DNA of 64,000 nucleotides from Rubinisphaera margarita (lineage in GTDB: Bacteria; Planctomycetota; Planctomycetia; Planctomycetales; Planctomycetaceae). This document shows, piece after piece, positions 49,802-60,240 of the stretch. A model generated the notes under the pieces. That model searched no databases. It was not told the origin of the DNA and worked only from the letters and a program-made list of their open reading frames with translations. Each line of letters opens with the position of its first letter. Position 1 is the first letter of the stretch. The position numbers were made by a program, and so were the translations under genes. The DNA lies in NCBI RefSeq assembly GCF_022267515.1, contig NZ_JAKFGB010000019.1:176920-240919 (forward strand). The letters are read 5' to 3'.

Positions 49802-51469
49802 TTATCGAATGACGGGCGGTTCGGGAGCGACCGAAACTGTACTCGCATCGGACGGCATCCGCAGGACGGTACCGACTTTGACGCGATCAGCGGTTTTAAT
49901 GGCTTCGCGATTCAGGTTGTAGATCTCGACCCAGCGAGTCGAACGTCCAAGGTGCTTCTGAGCAATATCGCTAAGCGTGTCTTCCTCGCCGACGCGGTAC
50001 ATCGGAACTCCAGACTGTGTGTAGAACAGTCCGTCGCGAATTCCGTTCTCTTCATCCCGTTTCTTCTGGGAGCCGGGAATCAGCTTGGTGTAGAGCCGTT
50101 CCAGTTCCGTGGCTTCGGGGATGTAGATGATCATGCCGGGTCGCAACTTTTTGGGATCGCCGACGCGGTGCCGGTTGAATTCGGCCAGCGCCTGGAAGTA
50201 ACGGATGGAGCCGTAATGCTTCTCAGAGATCGACCAGTACGTTTCATCCATCTGCACCTTGTAAACCGGAGTCGGTCCATTGATCGGCGGCAGATGAGGC
50301 GTGGGACACGACGGATCGTAAGGAGCGGGATTGGGATTCGGATTCGGCCGTGGTGGAGGATTGGTCGGATTGCGGGACGGCTTCTGCGCGAAGCCACCTT
50401 CCGGGTTCTCATCGAACGGGCTGAAGCCGCCACTCGGCTTGGCGGGTGCCTGGGTGGTCGTCGGCATGTTGAACTTCGGAGGGACCGACACGTTCGAACC
50501 GCCGCTCGGCTTCCCGTCCGCTTCATCAAATGGATTCTTTCCATTCGAAGGAGCGGGCACCTGGGCCGTCGGAAAGCCACCCTGCTTGGGGGATCCGGCG
50601 AAAGGATCCTTCGGGGGCGGATCCTGTTTCTCGGCATGCTTCACCGGAACGAGATTCGATCCTTCATTGAACGGGTTGAACGTCGCGGGCGGCTGTGGCT
50701 TTCGTGGATCGCCGGCTTCGTCGAACGGGTTCGTCTGAGCGGTTTGAACGGGAGCCTGCGGCGTCGTCTGAGACGGAGGAGCCGTCGGCATCGGGAAGTT
50801 GTCCATGTTGTCTTTGAACGGATTGCTGGTCACCTGCGGCTTGGGCTGCTGCGGTGGCTGCGGCGGTTCGGCCTGAGACGGAGGAGCCTGTTGCGGGAAG
50901 GCCCCTTTGGGGTTCTCATCGAACGGGCTCTTGGGAGCTTCGGTCACGCGAGTTTGCGAAGCCGGGAAGGCCTGCACGGTCTTCGTTTCGATTTCATCGA
51001 ACGGATTGGCCTGCGGGAACGGGCTCTTTGACGGCGCCTGGCCATTCGGCTGCTGTGTCATCGACTGCGGCGGCGAGAACAGATCCGATGGAGTCTGCGA
51101 ACTTCCGCCCGGAGAACCTGGTGGAAACGGATTCTGCCGCGGAGGCGGAGACTGCTGCGGCGGACGGGGTGCCGCTCCCGGCTTGCCTTCATCGAACGGA
51201 TTGAACGACGCCGGCGGATTTCCCGGACCGCCGTTGCCTCCCCGAGGCGACTCGTGCTGAGCGGTCTGCACCGGAGCAGCATCGAACGGATTCCGCTGAT
51301 CGACATGACCATTATGGCGATGTCCGCCGTGATCGTGTCCATCTCCGCTGCGTTCTTTGATCTCTGCCAGCACGGCTGTCTGATGAGAGACTTTCTGCCA
51401 GACCAGGAAGCCAAAGGCAGATCCCAGTAACAGCAGAAGACACAGGGTGAACTTTGTTTCCTTGGGCAT
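49802..51469 (-). CDS. Membrane-anchored LysM protein with NPF/SPF-repeat linker
   Basis: 555 residues. An N-terminal anchor (about 8-25, LCLLLLLGSAFGFLVWQKV) is followed by a proline/glutamine-rich disordered linker of about 350 residues with twelve short repeats of the type xPFDE (RNPFDAAP, FNPFDEGKPG, KSPFDENPKG, TNPFDEAGDP, KNPFDEADGK). Eight carry the NPF tripeptide. Two LysM-type domains end the protein: YKVQMDETYWSISEKHYGSI with GMIIYIPEATE, and YRVGEEDTLSDIAQKHLGRS with VLRMPSDAS. LysM binds peptidoglycan, so the anchor plus linker would span the periplasm. It sits between rsmH and the ftsL-like gene, where dcw clusters do not normally carry such a gene. Confidence 0.82.
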   Translation of the reverse strand: MPKETKFTLCLLLLLGSAFGFLVWQKVSHQTAVLAEIKERSGDGHDHGGHRHNGHVDQRNPFDAAPVQTAQHESPRGGNGGPGNPPASFNPFDEGKPGAAPRPPQQSPPPRQNPFPPGSPGGSSQTPSDLFSPPQSMTQQPNGQAPSKSPFPQANPFDEIETKTVQAFPASQTRVTEAPKSPFDENPKGAFPQQAPPSQAEPPQPPQQPKPQVTSNPFKDNMDNFPMPTAPPSQTTPQAPVQTAQTNPFDEAGDPRKPQPPATFNPFNEGSNLVPVKHAEKQDPPPKDPFAGSPKQGGFPTAQVPAPSNGKNPFDEADGKPSGGSNVSVPPKFNMPTTTQAPAKPSGGFSPFDENPEGGFAQKPSRNPTNPPPRPNPNPNPAPYDPSCPTPHLPPINGPTPVYKVQMDETYWSISEKHYGSIRYFQALAEFNRHRVGDPKKLRPGMIIYIPEATELERLYTKLIPGSQKKRDEENGIRDGLFYTQSGVPMYRVGEEDTLSDIAQKHLGRSTRWVEIYNLNREAIKTADRVKVGTVLRMPSDASTVSVAPEPPVIR

Positions 51470-51643
51470 AGGAACACTCCACGCTGACGCGTATACGATC
51501 AGGATCGCTGAGTAATAGTGGGGATCGGGTCGGCAGGATCGCCGTGGGATCGGATTGTGAGTCGCAAAGGACTGGAGGTCGGAAACACAACCCGGATGAA
51601 ACTTGAGTCGAATTTCCGATTTCGGCGAAATATGACAGAAGTT

Positions 51644-52570
51644 TCAGTCGGCGCGAATACCGATTCTCAGCTTCGCCGATCGGCTGCGGGGGTTCATCTT
51701 ACATTCCAGCGAAGATGGCCCGATCGGTTTGCGGCTCGCACTGCTCCAGAGGTCCCGATTCTGAAAGGCGTTTTTCGTGAGCCGGTCTTCCAGCGAATGG
51801 AAACTGATGACGGCCAGCAGACCGCCCGTCTTCAAACAGGCGGGAGCGACTTCGGTCAGAAACCGTTGCACATGCTCAAGTTCCGCGTTCACAGCGATTC
51901 GCAGCGCCTGAAACGTTCGCGTCGCCGGATGCGAATTGCCGAGCCGATGCCCCTGCTTCTGGTAAACCTCTTCAATCAGCTCCCGCAGCTGATCGGCCGT
52001 GCGCAGACTGCCGCGACGAGCCCGCGACGACATCTCTTCGGCCAGTTGTCCAGCTAGCGGCTCTTCCCCGTATTCACTGAGGACCGTTGTAATTTCTGCA
52101 ATGGATGCGTCGGCCAGCCAGTCCGCCACCGGTTGCCCGGTCGTTTTATCGAATCGCATGTCGAGCAGCCCCTCGGTGCGGAACCCGAAGCCCCGTTCTT
52201 CTGACTCCAGCTGATCGGACGACAGCCCCAGGTCGACCAGAATCCGATCGACCAGCGGCAGCCCTTCGTCCTGCAGGACCGCTTCCAGCTCGGAATGAGG
52301 CGCGTGGCGGAGCAGGACGTCGTCGCCAATCTGATAGCGAGCGGACGGAGCGTGCGGTTCACCCGTGAGCGTTTCCGCCGCCCGCGCGAGCATCTCCTGA
52401 TCACGATCGAGCCCAAGCAGTGTCCCCTCCGGCCGGATCTTCTCGACAATCTTCTGACTATGCCCCGCTGCCCCGACCGTGCCATCGACAACGATCAGAC
52501 CGGGAGCGAGCTCGAGAGCCTGCAGCGTCTCTCGCAGCATGACAGGACGATGTCGGGTCGGTTTCGGCAT
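51644..52570 (-). CDS. rsmH: 16S rRNA (cytosine(1402)-N4)-methyltransferase RsmH
   Basis: 308 residues, formerly MraW. N-terminal RHRPVMLRETLQALE, the SAM motif IVVDGTVGAAGHSQKIVEKI, GFGFRTEGLLDMRFDKTTGQ, TFQALRIAVNAELEHVQRFL and VISFHSLEDRL are all family marks. The enzyme adds N4-methyl to C1402 of 16S rRNA. It is the first gene of the usual dcw order (mraZ-rsmH-ftsL-ftsI), but mraZ is not visible before it, and a PBP2-like gene lies about 200 bases upstream instead. Confidence 0.96.
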   Translation of the reverse strand: MPKPTRHRPVMLRETLQALELAPGLIVVDGTVGAAGHSQKIVEKIRPEGTLLGLDRDQEMLARAAETLTGEPHAPSARYQIGDDVLLRHAPHSELEAVLQDEGLPLVDRILVDLGLSSDQLESEERGFGFRTEGLLDMRFDKTTGQPVADWLADASIAEITTVLSEYGEEPLAGQLAEEMSSRARRGSLRTADQLRELIEEVYQKQGHRLGNSHPATRTFQALRIAVNAELEHVQRFLTEVAPACLKTGGLLAVISFHSLEDRLTKNAFQNRDLWSSASRKPIGPSSLECKMNPRSRSAKLRIGIRAD

Positions 52571-52588
52571 GGATGTTCCATCGGTTGG

Positions 52589-52608
52589 CCCAGACGCGTG
52601 CGTCTGGG
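52589..52608. repeat. Extragenic palindromic repeat, class D, copy 2
   Basis: CCCAGAC and GTCTGGG arms, with the inner bases GCGTGC extending the pairing (CCCAGACGC / GCGTCTGGG). It abuts the class F 19-mer at 52608-52626. Confidence 0.7.
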
Positions 52609-52626
52609 TGACGAAATCACAAGAGG
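52608..52626 (-). repeat. Class F 19-mer repeat, copy 3
   Basis: On the minus strand CCTCTTGTGATTTCGTCAC, one mismatch from 29626. It is followed on that strand by the class D hairpin, just as copy 1 is followed by a class E hairpin. Confidence 0.75.
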
Positions 52627-52658
52627 TCGCTGACAGATGTTGGTGCCCAAAACCTGCT

Positions 52659-52683
52659 GGGTGCGTCTTGACGCACCAGAATG
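52659..52683 (-). repeat. Extragenic palindromic repeat, class B, copy 1
   Basis: Hairpin GGTGCGTCAAGACGCACC in a 25-base unit that is identical, in reverse complement, to 55310-55334. Located between the rsmH and PBP2 genes. Confidence 0.8.
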
Positions 52684-52774
52684 TGCGTTCGATCGATCAA
52701 CGGGTCGATCCTGCGGATCGACGGTGCGTCGAGACGAACTCTACGGTTTCTGCGAGAATTCCCAATTCACGGTC

Positions 52775-55039
52775 TCACTCGCCGGCGGCGAGCGGGGCGT
52801 TGCCAGAGTCTAGCAGACCGAGGTCCAGGAGTCCCTCGACCATTTTGCGGGCCAGCGGGCCGGCGGTTTCTCCGCCTCCGCCGCCGTATTCGATCATCAC
52901 GACAAATGCATAGCGTGGCTGGTCGGCGGGGGCATAACCGGCGAACCAGGCATGCGGCGGGCGATTCAGGCCGGTCTGAGCGGACCCCGTTTTTCCGGCG
53001 ATCGACACACGCGAGGTGTGAACCGTGCGGTGTCCAGTGCCATTGGCTCCGGAGACGGTCTGTTCCAGGCCGGCTCGTATCACGTCGAGGGTTTCGGGAT
53101 CGATATTCAAGTTCCGGGCTTTCACAGCTGGGACGATATCCTCAGAAACACCATCGGCTTCCGGCTCGCCCACGGCGATTCGACTAACAACCCGCGGGAC
53201 GATCAGGTCTCCTCCATTCGCGACCGCAGCCGTCATCGCGAGCATTTGCAGTGGAGTCACGGTGAGATAACTCTGCCCGATCGCCAGGCCGAGTGTGTCG
53301 CCGGCGTACCACTCATATTTGCCGTCTGGCCCATTGTCTTTCGGCGTGGGGACGTGCCCCGACTGTTCAAACGGCAGATCAATTCCTGTCGGGCGACCGA
53401 AGCCGAGCCGATGGCTCCACGATTCCAGTTTCGCCGGGCCAAGACGACGGGCGGCATCAAAGAAGTAGACGTTGCAGGACGAAGAAAGAGCTTCGATCAG
53501 ACCAATTTCGCCATGTCCGACCCCAGCCGACTGAAAGATCGCACAGCGATGGCTCTTCGGCGTATCGAGGAATCCACGGCAGTTGAAGAGCGTACGCGGA
53601 ATGCCTTCCGATTCGCAGAGGGCAATGGCTGCGACCGGTTTGTAGGTGGAACCGGGAGCCAGCAGCACCTGCGTGATGCGGGACAGCAGCGGGCCTCGTT
53701 TGTCGTCGTTCATCTGCTTCCAGTAATCGGCACTTCCCTCGGCGAGTTGCACGAGATCGGGCCGAGGAGCGGAGGCTGCCGCGACGATCTCTCCGGAGAA
53801 GACGTTCATCACCAGAATGCAGCCGCCCTGAGGCTCCATGTCTTCCGGCTTCTCGTCCCCTTTCGGCAACGGCGGAATGAGCGACGGTTCCGGCGAGACG
53901 ACCTCATCGAGTAACGATTCCGCCAGAGACTGCAGCTGACTGTGGAGTGAAAGGATGAGATGATTCCCGGACCGTCCGGTGCGAATCGGCTTCACGTCGA
54001 GGATGTCCCCCTGCCGCCCGATTCGCACTTCCTGAGCCCCGGGAAGTCCGCGCAGGGTTGAGTTGTAGCTCCGTTCGACGCCAAAGCGGCCCTGCCGGTC
54101 CCCAGCCGAATAAGCCAGCGGATCGATGTCGGGCAACTCGGCTTTGCGTTCTCGAATCTGATCCTCCCGCACGCTGCTCCGCAGGCCGATCACATGACTC
54201 GCCAGCGAGCCTCGGGGGTAAATGCGGGTCGTGCTGGGCGAGACCCGCACGCCGGGGAAATCGGTCGGATGAGCTTCAATCTCGGCGACAACGGCGGTCG
54301 GAACATCTTCAATCAGCGTGTGAAAGTCGAGCTCTTCCTTGATCACGATCGGATCCCGGTCCCGGGCGGGAGGCTCGGTCAGTTCCGATTTGACGAGTTC
54401 CCACAGCTGCGACCACGATCGCAGCGAACTGAGTTCGAAACGCTGCTGATGGTCCTGCTCTTCAGCGGCGAGCCGCTCCTGCTGCCGGCGATCGACCGCT
54501 TCGGCGATGCGTTCGACCCGCTCCTGAATCTCGGCTCGACGGGTTTCGAACTCTTCGGCGGTCAGGTTGCCTGTTTTTCTCAGCCGCCGCCAGAGTGCAT
54601 CGCGGCTCTTCAGGGCCAGTTCTTTGGCTTCGTCGAGGGAGAGTTGATCGTCTTCGGCTCGTTTTCGTTGCTGTTTGCGAGCCTGTTCTTTCAGCCAGAG
54701 GGGATGGGGCGGCTCTTCGAGCCAGCGGTAATGCACGGCGACATTGAAATGCTGATGATCGTAGGCGAGCAGCTGGCCGTCGCTGGAATAGATGCGGCCA
54801 TCGACAGCGGGAATCGGCTCGGTCTTGATGGTGACCGGGTGAGCGTTCGCGAGATAATCGGGCGGATGATTGATCTTGAGATCACCAAGCCGAACGGCGA
54901 TGACTGCAACCACAACGACAGCGAGTCCGCCGAGCAGCCAGGTGCGAAGCTCGACTTGTTTGTCGAGACTCCACGCATCCTCGCGCCGCTCCGCAGCCGC
55001 GTCGATCACCTGCCATTGTGAATGAGGCTGATTCCGCAT
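52775..55039 (-). CDS. Penicillin-binding protein 2 (elongation-type class B PBP)
   Basis: 754 residues, longer than E. coli PBP2 (633). N-terminal anchor at about 33-50 (WLLGGLAVVVVAVIAVRL), a dimerisation/pedestal region with a helical insertion rich in Arg/Glu (about 105-195, RIAEAVDRRQQERLAAEEQD), and the transpeptidase domain: SxxK in GSTYKPVAAIALC (about 463), SCN in SSSCNVYFFD (about 522) and KTG in AGKTGSAQTG (about 681). The DIDPLAYSAGDRQGRFGVER region is typical of the PBP2/SpoVD group. It lies upstream of rsmH on the same strand. No mreB, rodA or mreC neighbours are in the window. It should crosslink peptidoglycan. Confidence 0.9.
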   Translation of the reverse strand: MRNQPHSQWQVIDAAAERREDAWSLDKQVELRTWLLGGLAVVVVAVIAVRLGDLKINHPPDYLANAHPVTIKTEPIPAVDGRIYSSDGQLLAYDHQHFNVAVHYRWLEEPPHPLWLKEQARKQQRKRAEDDQLSLDEAKELALKSRDALWRRLRKTGNLTAEEFETRRAEIQERVERIAEAVDRRQQERLAAEEQDHQQRFELSSLRSWSQLWELVKSELTEPPARDRDPIVIKEELDFHTLIEDVPTAVVAEIEAHPTDFPGVRVSPSTTRIYPRGSLASHVIGLRSSVREDQIRERKAELPDIDPLAYSAGDRQGRFGVERSYNSTLRGLPGAQEVRIGRQGDILDVKPIRTGRSGNHLILSLHSQLQSLAESLLDEVVSPEPSLIPPLPKGDEKPEDMEPQGGCILVMNVFSGEIVAAASAPRPDLVQLAEGSADYWKQMNDDKRGPLLSRITQVLLAPGSTYKPVAAIALCESEGIPRTLFNCRGFLDTPKSHRCAIFQSAGVGHGEIGLIEALSSSCNVYFFDAARRLGPAKLESWSHRLGFGRPTGIDLPFEQSGHVPTPKDNGPDGKYEWYAGDTLGLAIGQSYLTVTPLQMLAMTAAVANGGDLIVPRVVSRIAVGEPEADGVSEDIVPAVKARNLNIDPETLDVIRAGLEQTVSGANGTGHRTVHTSRVSIAGKTGSAQTGLNRPPHAWFAGYAPADQPRYAFVVMIEYGGGGGETAGPLARKMVEGLLDLGLLDSGNAPLAAGE

Positions 55040-55097
55040 CCCTGCGTCGGACCTCTGTCCCCTGTGAGACTCGTTTGAATTTCACGACATCAGAACT

Positions 55098-55122
55098 CCC
55101 TCGCCCCCCCTGGGGGAGAGGG
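55098..55122. repeat. Extragenic palindromic repeat, class G arm hairpin
   Basis: CCCTC...GAGGG inverted repeat around a GC-rich centre (CCCCCCTGGGGG), similar to 39533-39564. Confidence 0.6.
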
Positions 55123-55220
55123 TTGAGATGAGGGGGAAATGCGGGCGACCTGCTCCGCAGGCCGTTGATTTCAGTTCGCGATGGAAAATCGCTCGTTGCT
55201 TCCCCCTCATCCGCCCTTCG

Positions 55221-55237
55221 GGCCTTCTGCCTCTGGC
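55221..55237 (+). repeat. Class G 17-mer, copy 2
   Basis: GGCCTTCTGCCTCTGGC, identical to 39651-39667. Confidence 0.65.
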
Positions 55238-55309
55238 AGAGGAATCAGGCCGCTCCCCCTGAAGGGGACGAAGGAACACGATTCGGATGACCTGTACCGT
55301 TCGGACGCC

Positions 55310-55334
55310 CATTCTGGTGCGTCAAGACGCACCC
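55310..55334 (+). repeat. Extragenic palindromic repeat, class B, copy 2
   Basis: Identical over 25 bases, in inverted orientation, to 52659-52683. The two copies flank the PBP2 gene. Confidence 0.8.
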
Positions 55335-55362
55335 TACGTGCTGGGCAGCCACGCTGATGACA

Positions 55363-55393
<31 letters not shown>

Positions 55394-55475
55394 TGAAACT
55401 GTCCCGGCCGGCTGGACACCGGCCTTCGGGGAGCAGTCTACTCGAACGGCGAATCCGGGTGAGCGCCAGTTTGGC

Positions 55476-56696
55476 TTACCACTGACGAGGGCGGACGGAG
55501 CCCTGCACGCGGAGCGGGAGTCCCATGATGCGGAGGAAGCCCTCGGCGTCGTCCTGGTTGTAGGATCCGCCGCCTTCCATGCTGGCGATCTCGTCGATGT
55601 ACAGGCTGTTCTCGCTCGAACGACCGGCGATACGGCAGTTGCCCTTGTAGAAGGCGACCTTCACTTCTCCGGTCACCGGCTTCTGGGTTTCCTTGATGAA
55701 GGCCATCAGGGCGTCCATCTTGGCACAGTACCACATCCCGTTGTAAACCATCTCGGCCACTTCCGGGGAAATGCGATCGCGGAGATGAGTCAGATCGCGG
55801 TCGAGGGTCATCTGCTCCATCGCCAGATGGGCGGCGTAGAGAGCCGTCATGCCCGGAGCTTCGTACACGCCGCGGCTCTTCATGCCGACGTAGCGGTTCT
55901 CGATGATATCGATCCGTCCGACGCCATTGCGGCCGGCGATCTCGTTCAGCTCGGTAACCATCTCCAGGCCCGACTTCTTCTGACCGTTCAGCGAGACAGG
56001 CACGCCCGACTCGAAGCCGATGGTCACGAATTCTTCTTTGTCCGGAGCATCCTGCGGCGAGACCGTCATCCCGAAATCGATCACCTGAACGCCATCGACA
56101 TTCGGGTCTTCCAGACTGCCGGCTTCGTAGCTGATGTGCAGGCAGTTTTCATCGGAGCTGTACGGCTTCGAAGCGGTCGCTTTCACAGGGATGTTCTTTT
56201 CTTCGCAGTAGGCGAGCATCTCGGTGCGGCCCGGGAAGAGGTCGCGGAATTCCTTCATCCGCCAGGGAGCGATGGTCTTCACGGTCGGATCAAGAGCTTC
56301 GGCGGCCAGCTGGAAGCGGCACTGGTCGTTCCCTTTACCGGTCGCTCCGTGCACGAACGCCACGGCTCCGACTTCGCGGGCCCGCTGCAGGCAGGCCTTG
56401 GAGATGAGCGGCCGGGCGATCGACGTGCCGAGCAGATAAATGCCTTCGTATTTGGCCTGCCACTGCAGGACCGGGAAGGCGAAGTCGTTGCAGAGTTCTT
56501 CGCGGACATCGGCGATCTCAGCCGAGGCGGCTCCGATGTCGATGGCCTTTTTCATGATGGCCTGACGGTCTTCGCACGGCTGCCCGAGGTCGACATACAG
56601 GCAGTGGACTTCGTAGCCCTTGTCCTGCAACCAGCCGACCAGCACAGAAGTATCGAGTCCGCCACTATACGCCAGAATGACCTTATCTTTGCTCAC
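55476..56696 (-). CDS. argG: Argininosuccinate synthase
   Basis: 406 residues of the type 1 family. The ATP-binding P-loop is ILAYSGGLDTSVLVGWLQDK at the N-terminus. Further family motifs are FVHGATGKGNDQCRFQL, SKPYSSDENCLHISYEAGSL and NRYVGMKSRGVYEAPGMT. The enzyme joins citrulline and aspartate using ATP in arginine synthesis. argF and argH are not in the window. Length and motifs are complete. No terminator is obvious downstream, where the repeat-rich region starts. Confidence 0.97.
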   Translation of the reverse strand: MSKDKVILAYSGGLDTSVLVGWLQDKGYEVHCLYVDLGQPCEDRQAIMKKAIDIGAASAEIADVREELCNDFAFPVLQWQAKYEGIYLLGTSIARPLISKACLQRAREVGAVAFVHGATGKGNDQCRFQLAAEALDPTVKTIAPWRMKEFRDLFPGRTEMLAYCEEKNIPVKATASKPYSSDENCLHISYEAGSLEDPNVDGVQVIDFGMTVSPQDAPDKEEFVTIGFESGVPVSLNGQKKSGLEMVTELNEIAGRNGVGRIDIIENRYVGMKSRGVYEAPGMTALYAAHLAMEQMTLDRDLTHLRDRISPEVAEMVYNGMWYCAKMDALMAFIKETQKPVTGEVKVAFYKGNCRIAGRSSENSLYIDEIASMEGGGSYNQDDAEGFLRIMGLPLRVQGSVRPRQW

Positions 56697-56818
56697 GATC
56701 GAACCTCTTTGACTCTAAAAACGATTGGGCTGGACTGATTGAATGACAATGGTTTTGAGGTAAAGTTACCCGCTGGATTTCGGTTTGTCGAAGATGCCGG
56801 GCCGGTTTCGAACAGGCT

Positions 56819-57577
56819 CTACTTTTCTTTCCGATACTTCGTGAACAACTCGGGGCGTCTTACGGAATCGGCACCGTGCTTTTCAAAGATTTTCTGCATG
56901 GCTTCCGGGTTCGGCACCAAATTGAGCTGGTCGATGGCTCGGAAGCCGGCGTCGTTCCGTTGTTCGGGATCGGCACCGGCCTGCAATAGCACGTCCGCCA
57001 ACTGAGGATTTCTCCTGGCCACGGCGTATTGTAAGGGAGTCATCCCTCTTGAGTCAGCGATGTTGACGTCGGCACCGGCACTAATCAATTCCTGCGCTAC
57101 GGAGACAGAAAACGAATGTGATGTTCCGGCCAGTCGCAACAACGGTGTTTCGATTTCCGAAGTCACGACGTTGGGATCAGCTCCGGCCTCCAACAGCAGG
57201 ATTGTCATCCTGACCTGCTTGGCATCATTCAACGTGAACGTGGCCCGATGAAGCACCGTCGGATTGATCCTGTCCTTATGACATTTGACGTCTGGATCTG
57301 CGCCGAGCTTCAACAGGGTTTCAACGGACTCAATTTTCTTGAAGGTCGCCGCGAGGTGGAGGGCCGTGTAGCCCTCCTTATTCAACGCGTTGATATCCGC
57401 CCCCAGTTTGAGAATTTCGGGAATGAGTTCCGGATGGTGGATTGCAGCCTGATGGAGGCCCAGCGAGCGGAGATAGTCCTGATACTGCCGGACGCGATAA
57501 AAATGGACGTTGACGGCAATCACGATGATCACACCCACGGCTGCCAGAGCATACAGAGACCGTTCCAGCTTCTTCAT
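56819..57577 (-). CDS. Ankyrin-repeat protein, membrane anchored
   Basis: 252 residues from ATG 57577. One transmembrane helix at about 8-26 (LYALAAVGVIIVIAVNVHFY), then four to five ankyrin repeats: GADINALNKEGYTALHLAAT, GADPDVKCHKDRINPTVLHR, GADPNVVTSEIETPLLRLAG, GADVNIADSRGMTPLQYAVA and GADPEQRNDAGFRAIDQL. The C-terminal end is basic (KYRKEK). Ankyrin repeats bind proteins; the partner is unknown. It lies 26 bases after the guaA stop on the same strand and is likely co-transcribed with it. Confidence 0.88.
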   Translation of the reverse strand: MKKLERSLYALAAVGVIIVIAVNVHFYRVRQYQDYLRSLGLHQAAIHHPELIPEILKLGADINALNKEGYTALHLAATFKKIESVETLLKLGADPDVKCHKDRINPTVLHRATFTLNDAKQVRMTILLLEAGADPNVVTSEIETPLLRLAGTSHSFSVSVAQELISAGADVNIADSRGMTPLQYAVARRNPQLADVLLQAGADPEQRNDAGFRAIDQLNLVPNPEAMQKIFEKHGADSVRRPELFTKYRKEK

Positions 57578-57603
57578 GGTGTTACCCCGACTGTGTTTAC
57601 CCC

Positions 57604-59199
<1,596 letters not shown>

Positions 59200-59557
59200 T
59201 AAATATGCTCAATCAAGCTGAAAAACGTGGGCTTCAGGTCGTTTCCATCAAAAGGCAAGCGGCCTTTCGACATGAGCGGGAGCGGCGGCTTACTGCCTGC
59301 AACGGCCCCCGAGACACTGACGCGTATTTGCGGGAAAACGACAAGCGGTCCTGCTTGCCTGTACAATCTACAGTTTCCAGGATCGGCCCACCCTCAGCGC
59401 AGACGGAGCAAACCGAATCCGATATGCTATCGCGGCGACTTCGATCCTTCAATTGAGCGTGCCGCCCCCGCTGGAAAACAGAGCGGACTCACCCGAGACA
59501 CAACGCCTCTTTGCAGCATAAAGCCAGCCGCCGCGACGACTTAAGCCGACATCAATA
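59200..59557. other. Divergent intergenic region between guaA and nrdR
   Basis: About 360 bases holding the promoters of the leftward guaA and rightward nrdR. No ORF with believable composition, no RNA signature and no repeat family member was found. Confidence 0.45.
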
Positions 59558-60019
59558 ATGATTTGCCCGTACTGCCGACATGACGAAACCAAGGTGATCG
59601 ACTCCCGCACGAGTGCCGAGTTCGCCATTCGTCGACGTCGCGAGTGCCTGGCCTGCAACCGACGCTTCACCACCTACGAGAAGATCGAAGAGTTGCCGAT
59701 CAAGGTCATCAAGAAGGATGGCTCCCGGGTTCCGTTCAATCGCGAGAAGATTCGCGAAGGTCTCGAGAAGGCCTGCTATAAGCGCCCGGTCAGCGAAAGC
59801 GACATCGAAAACCTCATCAGCCAGGTCGAAGCCGAGGTCTATGAAACCTTCGATCGTGAGGTCCCTTCGCAAATGATCGGCGAACAGGTCATCGAGCGCC
59901 TGCGAAAGCTCGATCAGGTTGCCTTCGTCCGCTTCGCTTCAGTCTACCGCGAGTTCAAGGACGTCAACGACTTCGTCGAAGAGCTCGGCTCCATGCTCAA
60001 GCAGCGCAGCAGTCACTGA
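59558..60019 (+). CDS. nrdR: Transcriptional repressor NrdR
   Basis: 153 residues. Zinc ribbon with Cys3, Cys6, Cys30 and Cys33 ([33 protein letters not shown]), then an ATP-cone domain ([20 protein letters not shown]). NrdR represses ribonucleotide reductase genes when dATP is bound. The nrd genes are not in the window. The length is the family standard. The downstream membrane protein gene is on the same strand, 220 bases away. Confidence 0.97.
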   Translation: MICPYCRHDETKVIDSRTSAEFAIRRRRECLACNRRFTTYEKIEELPIKVIKKDGSRVPFNREKIREGLEKACYKRPVSESDIENLISQVEAEVYETFDREVPSQMIGEQVIERLRKLDQVAFVRFASVYREFKDVNDFVEELGSMLKQRSSH

Positions 60020-60240
60020 CCGAGTATTCCCGCCAGCGTCGCCCGATTGGTCAGTTTTCACCAACGTGAGACTCGGGCCGGACGTAAGTCTGTTGCCGTC
60101 AGTTCTTGTTAAGATCTCTGTATCAATCAACTGCTGGACTGCTTACAATCCACGCCTGTCCGGGCCTGCGGTCGAGCCGCATCTGGACTGATTCTGCGTC
60201 TCCTCATGAAACTTCGCCCTCAGGCTATCAGTCTCGTTTT

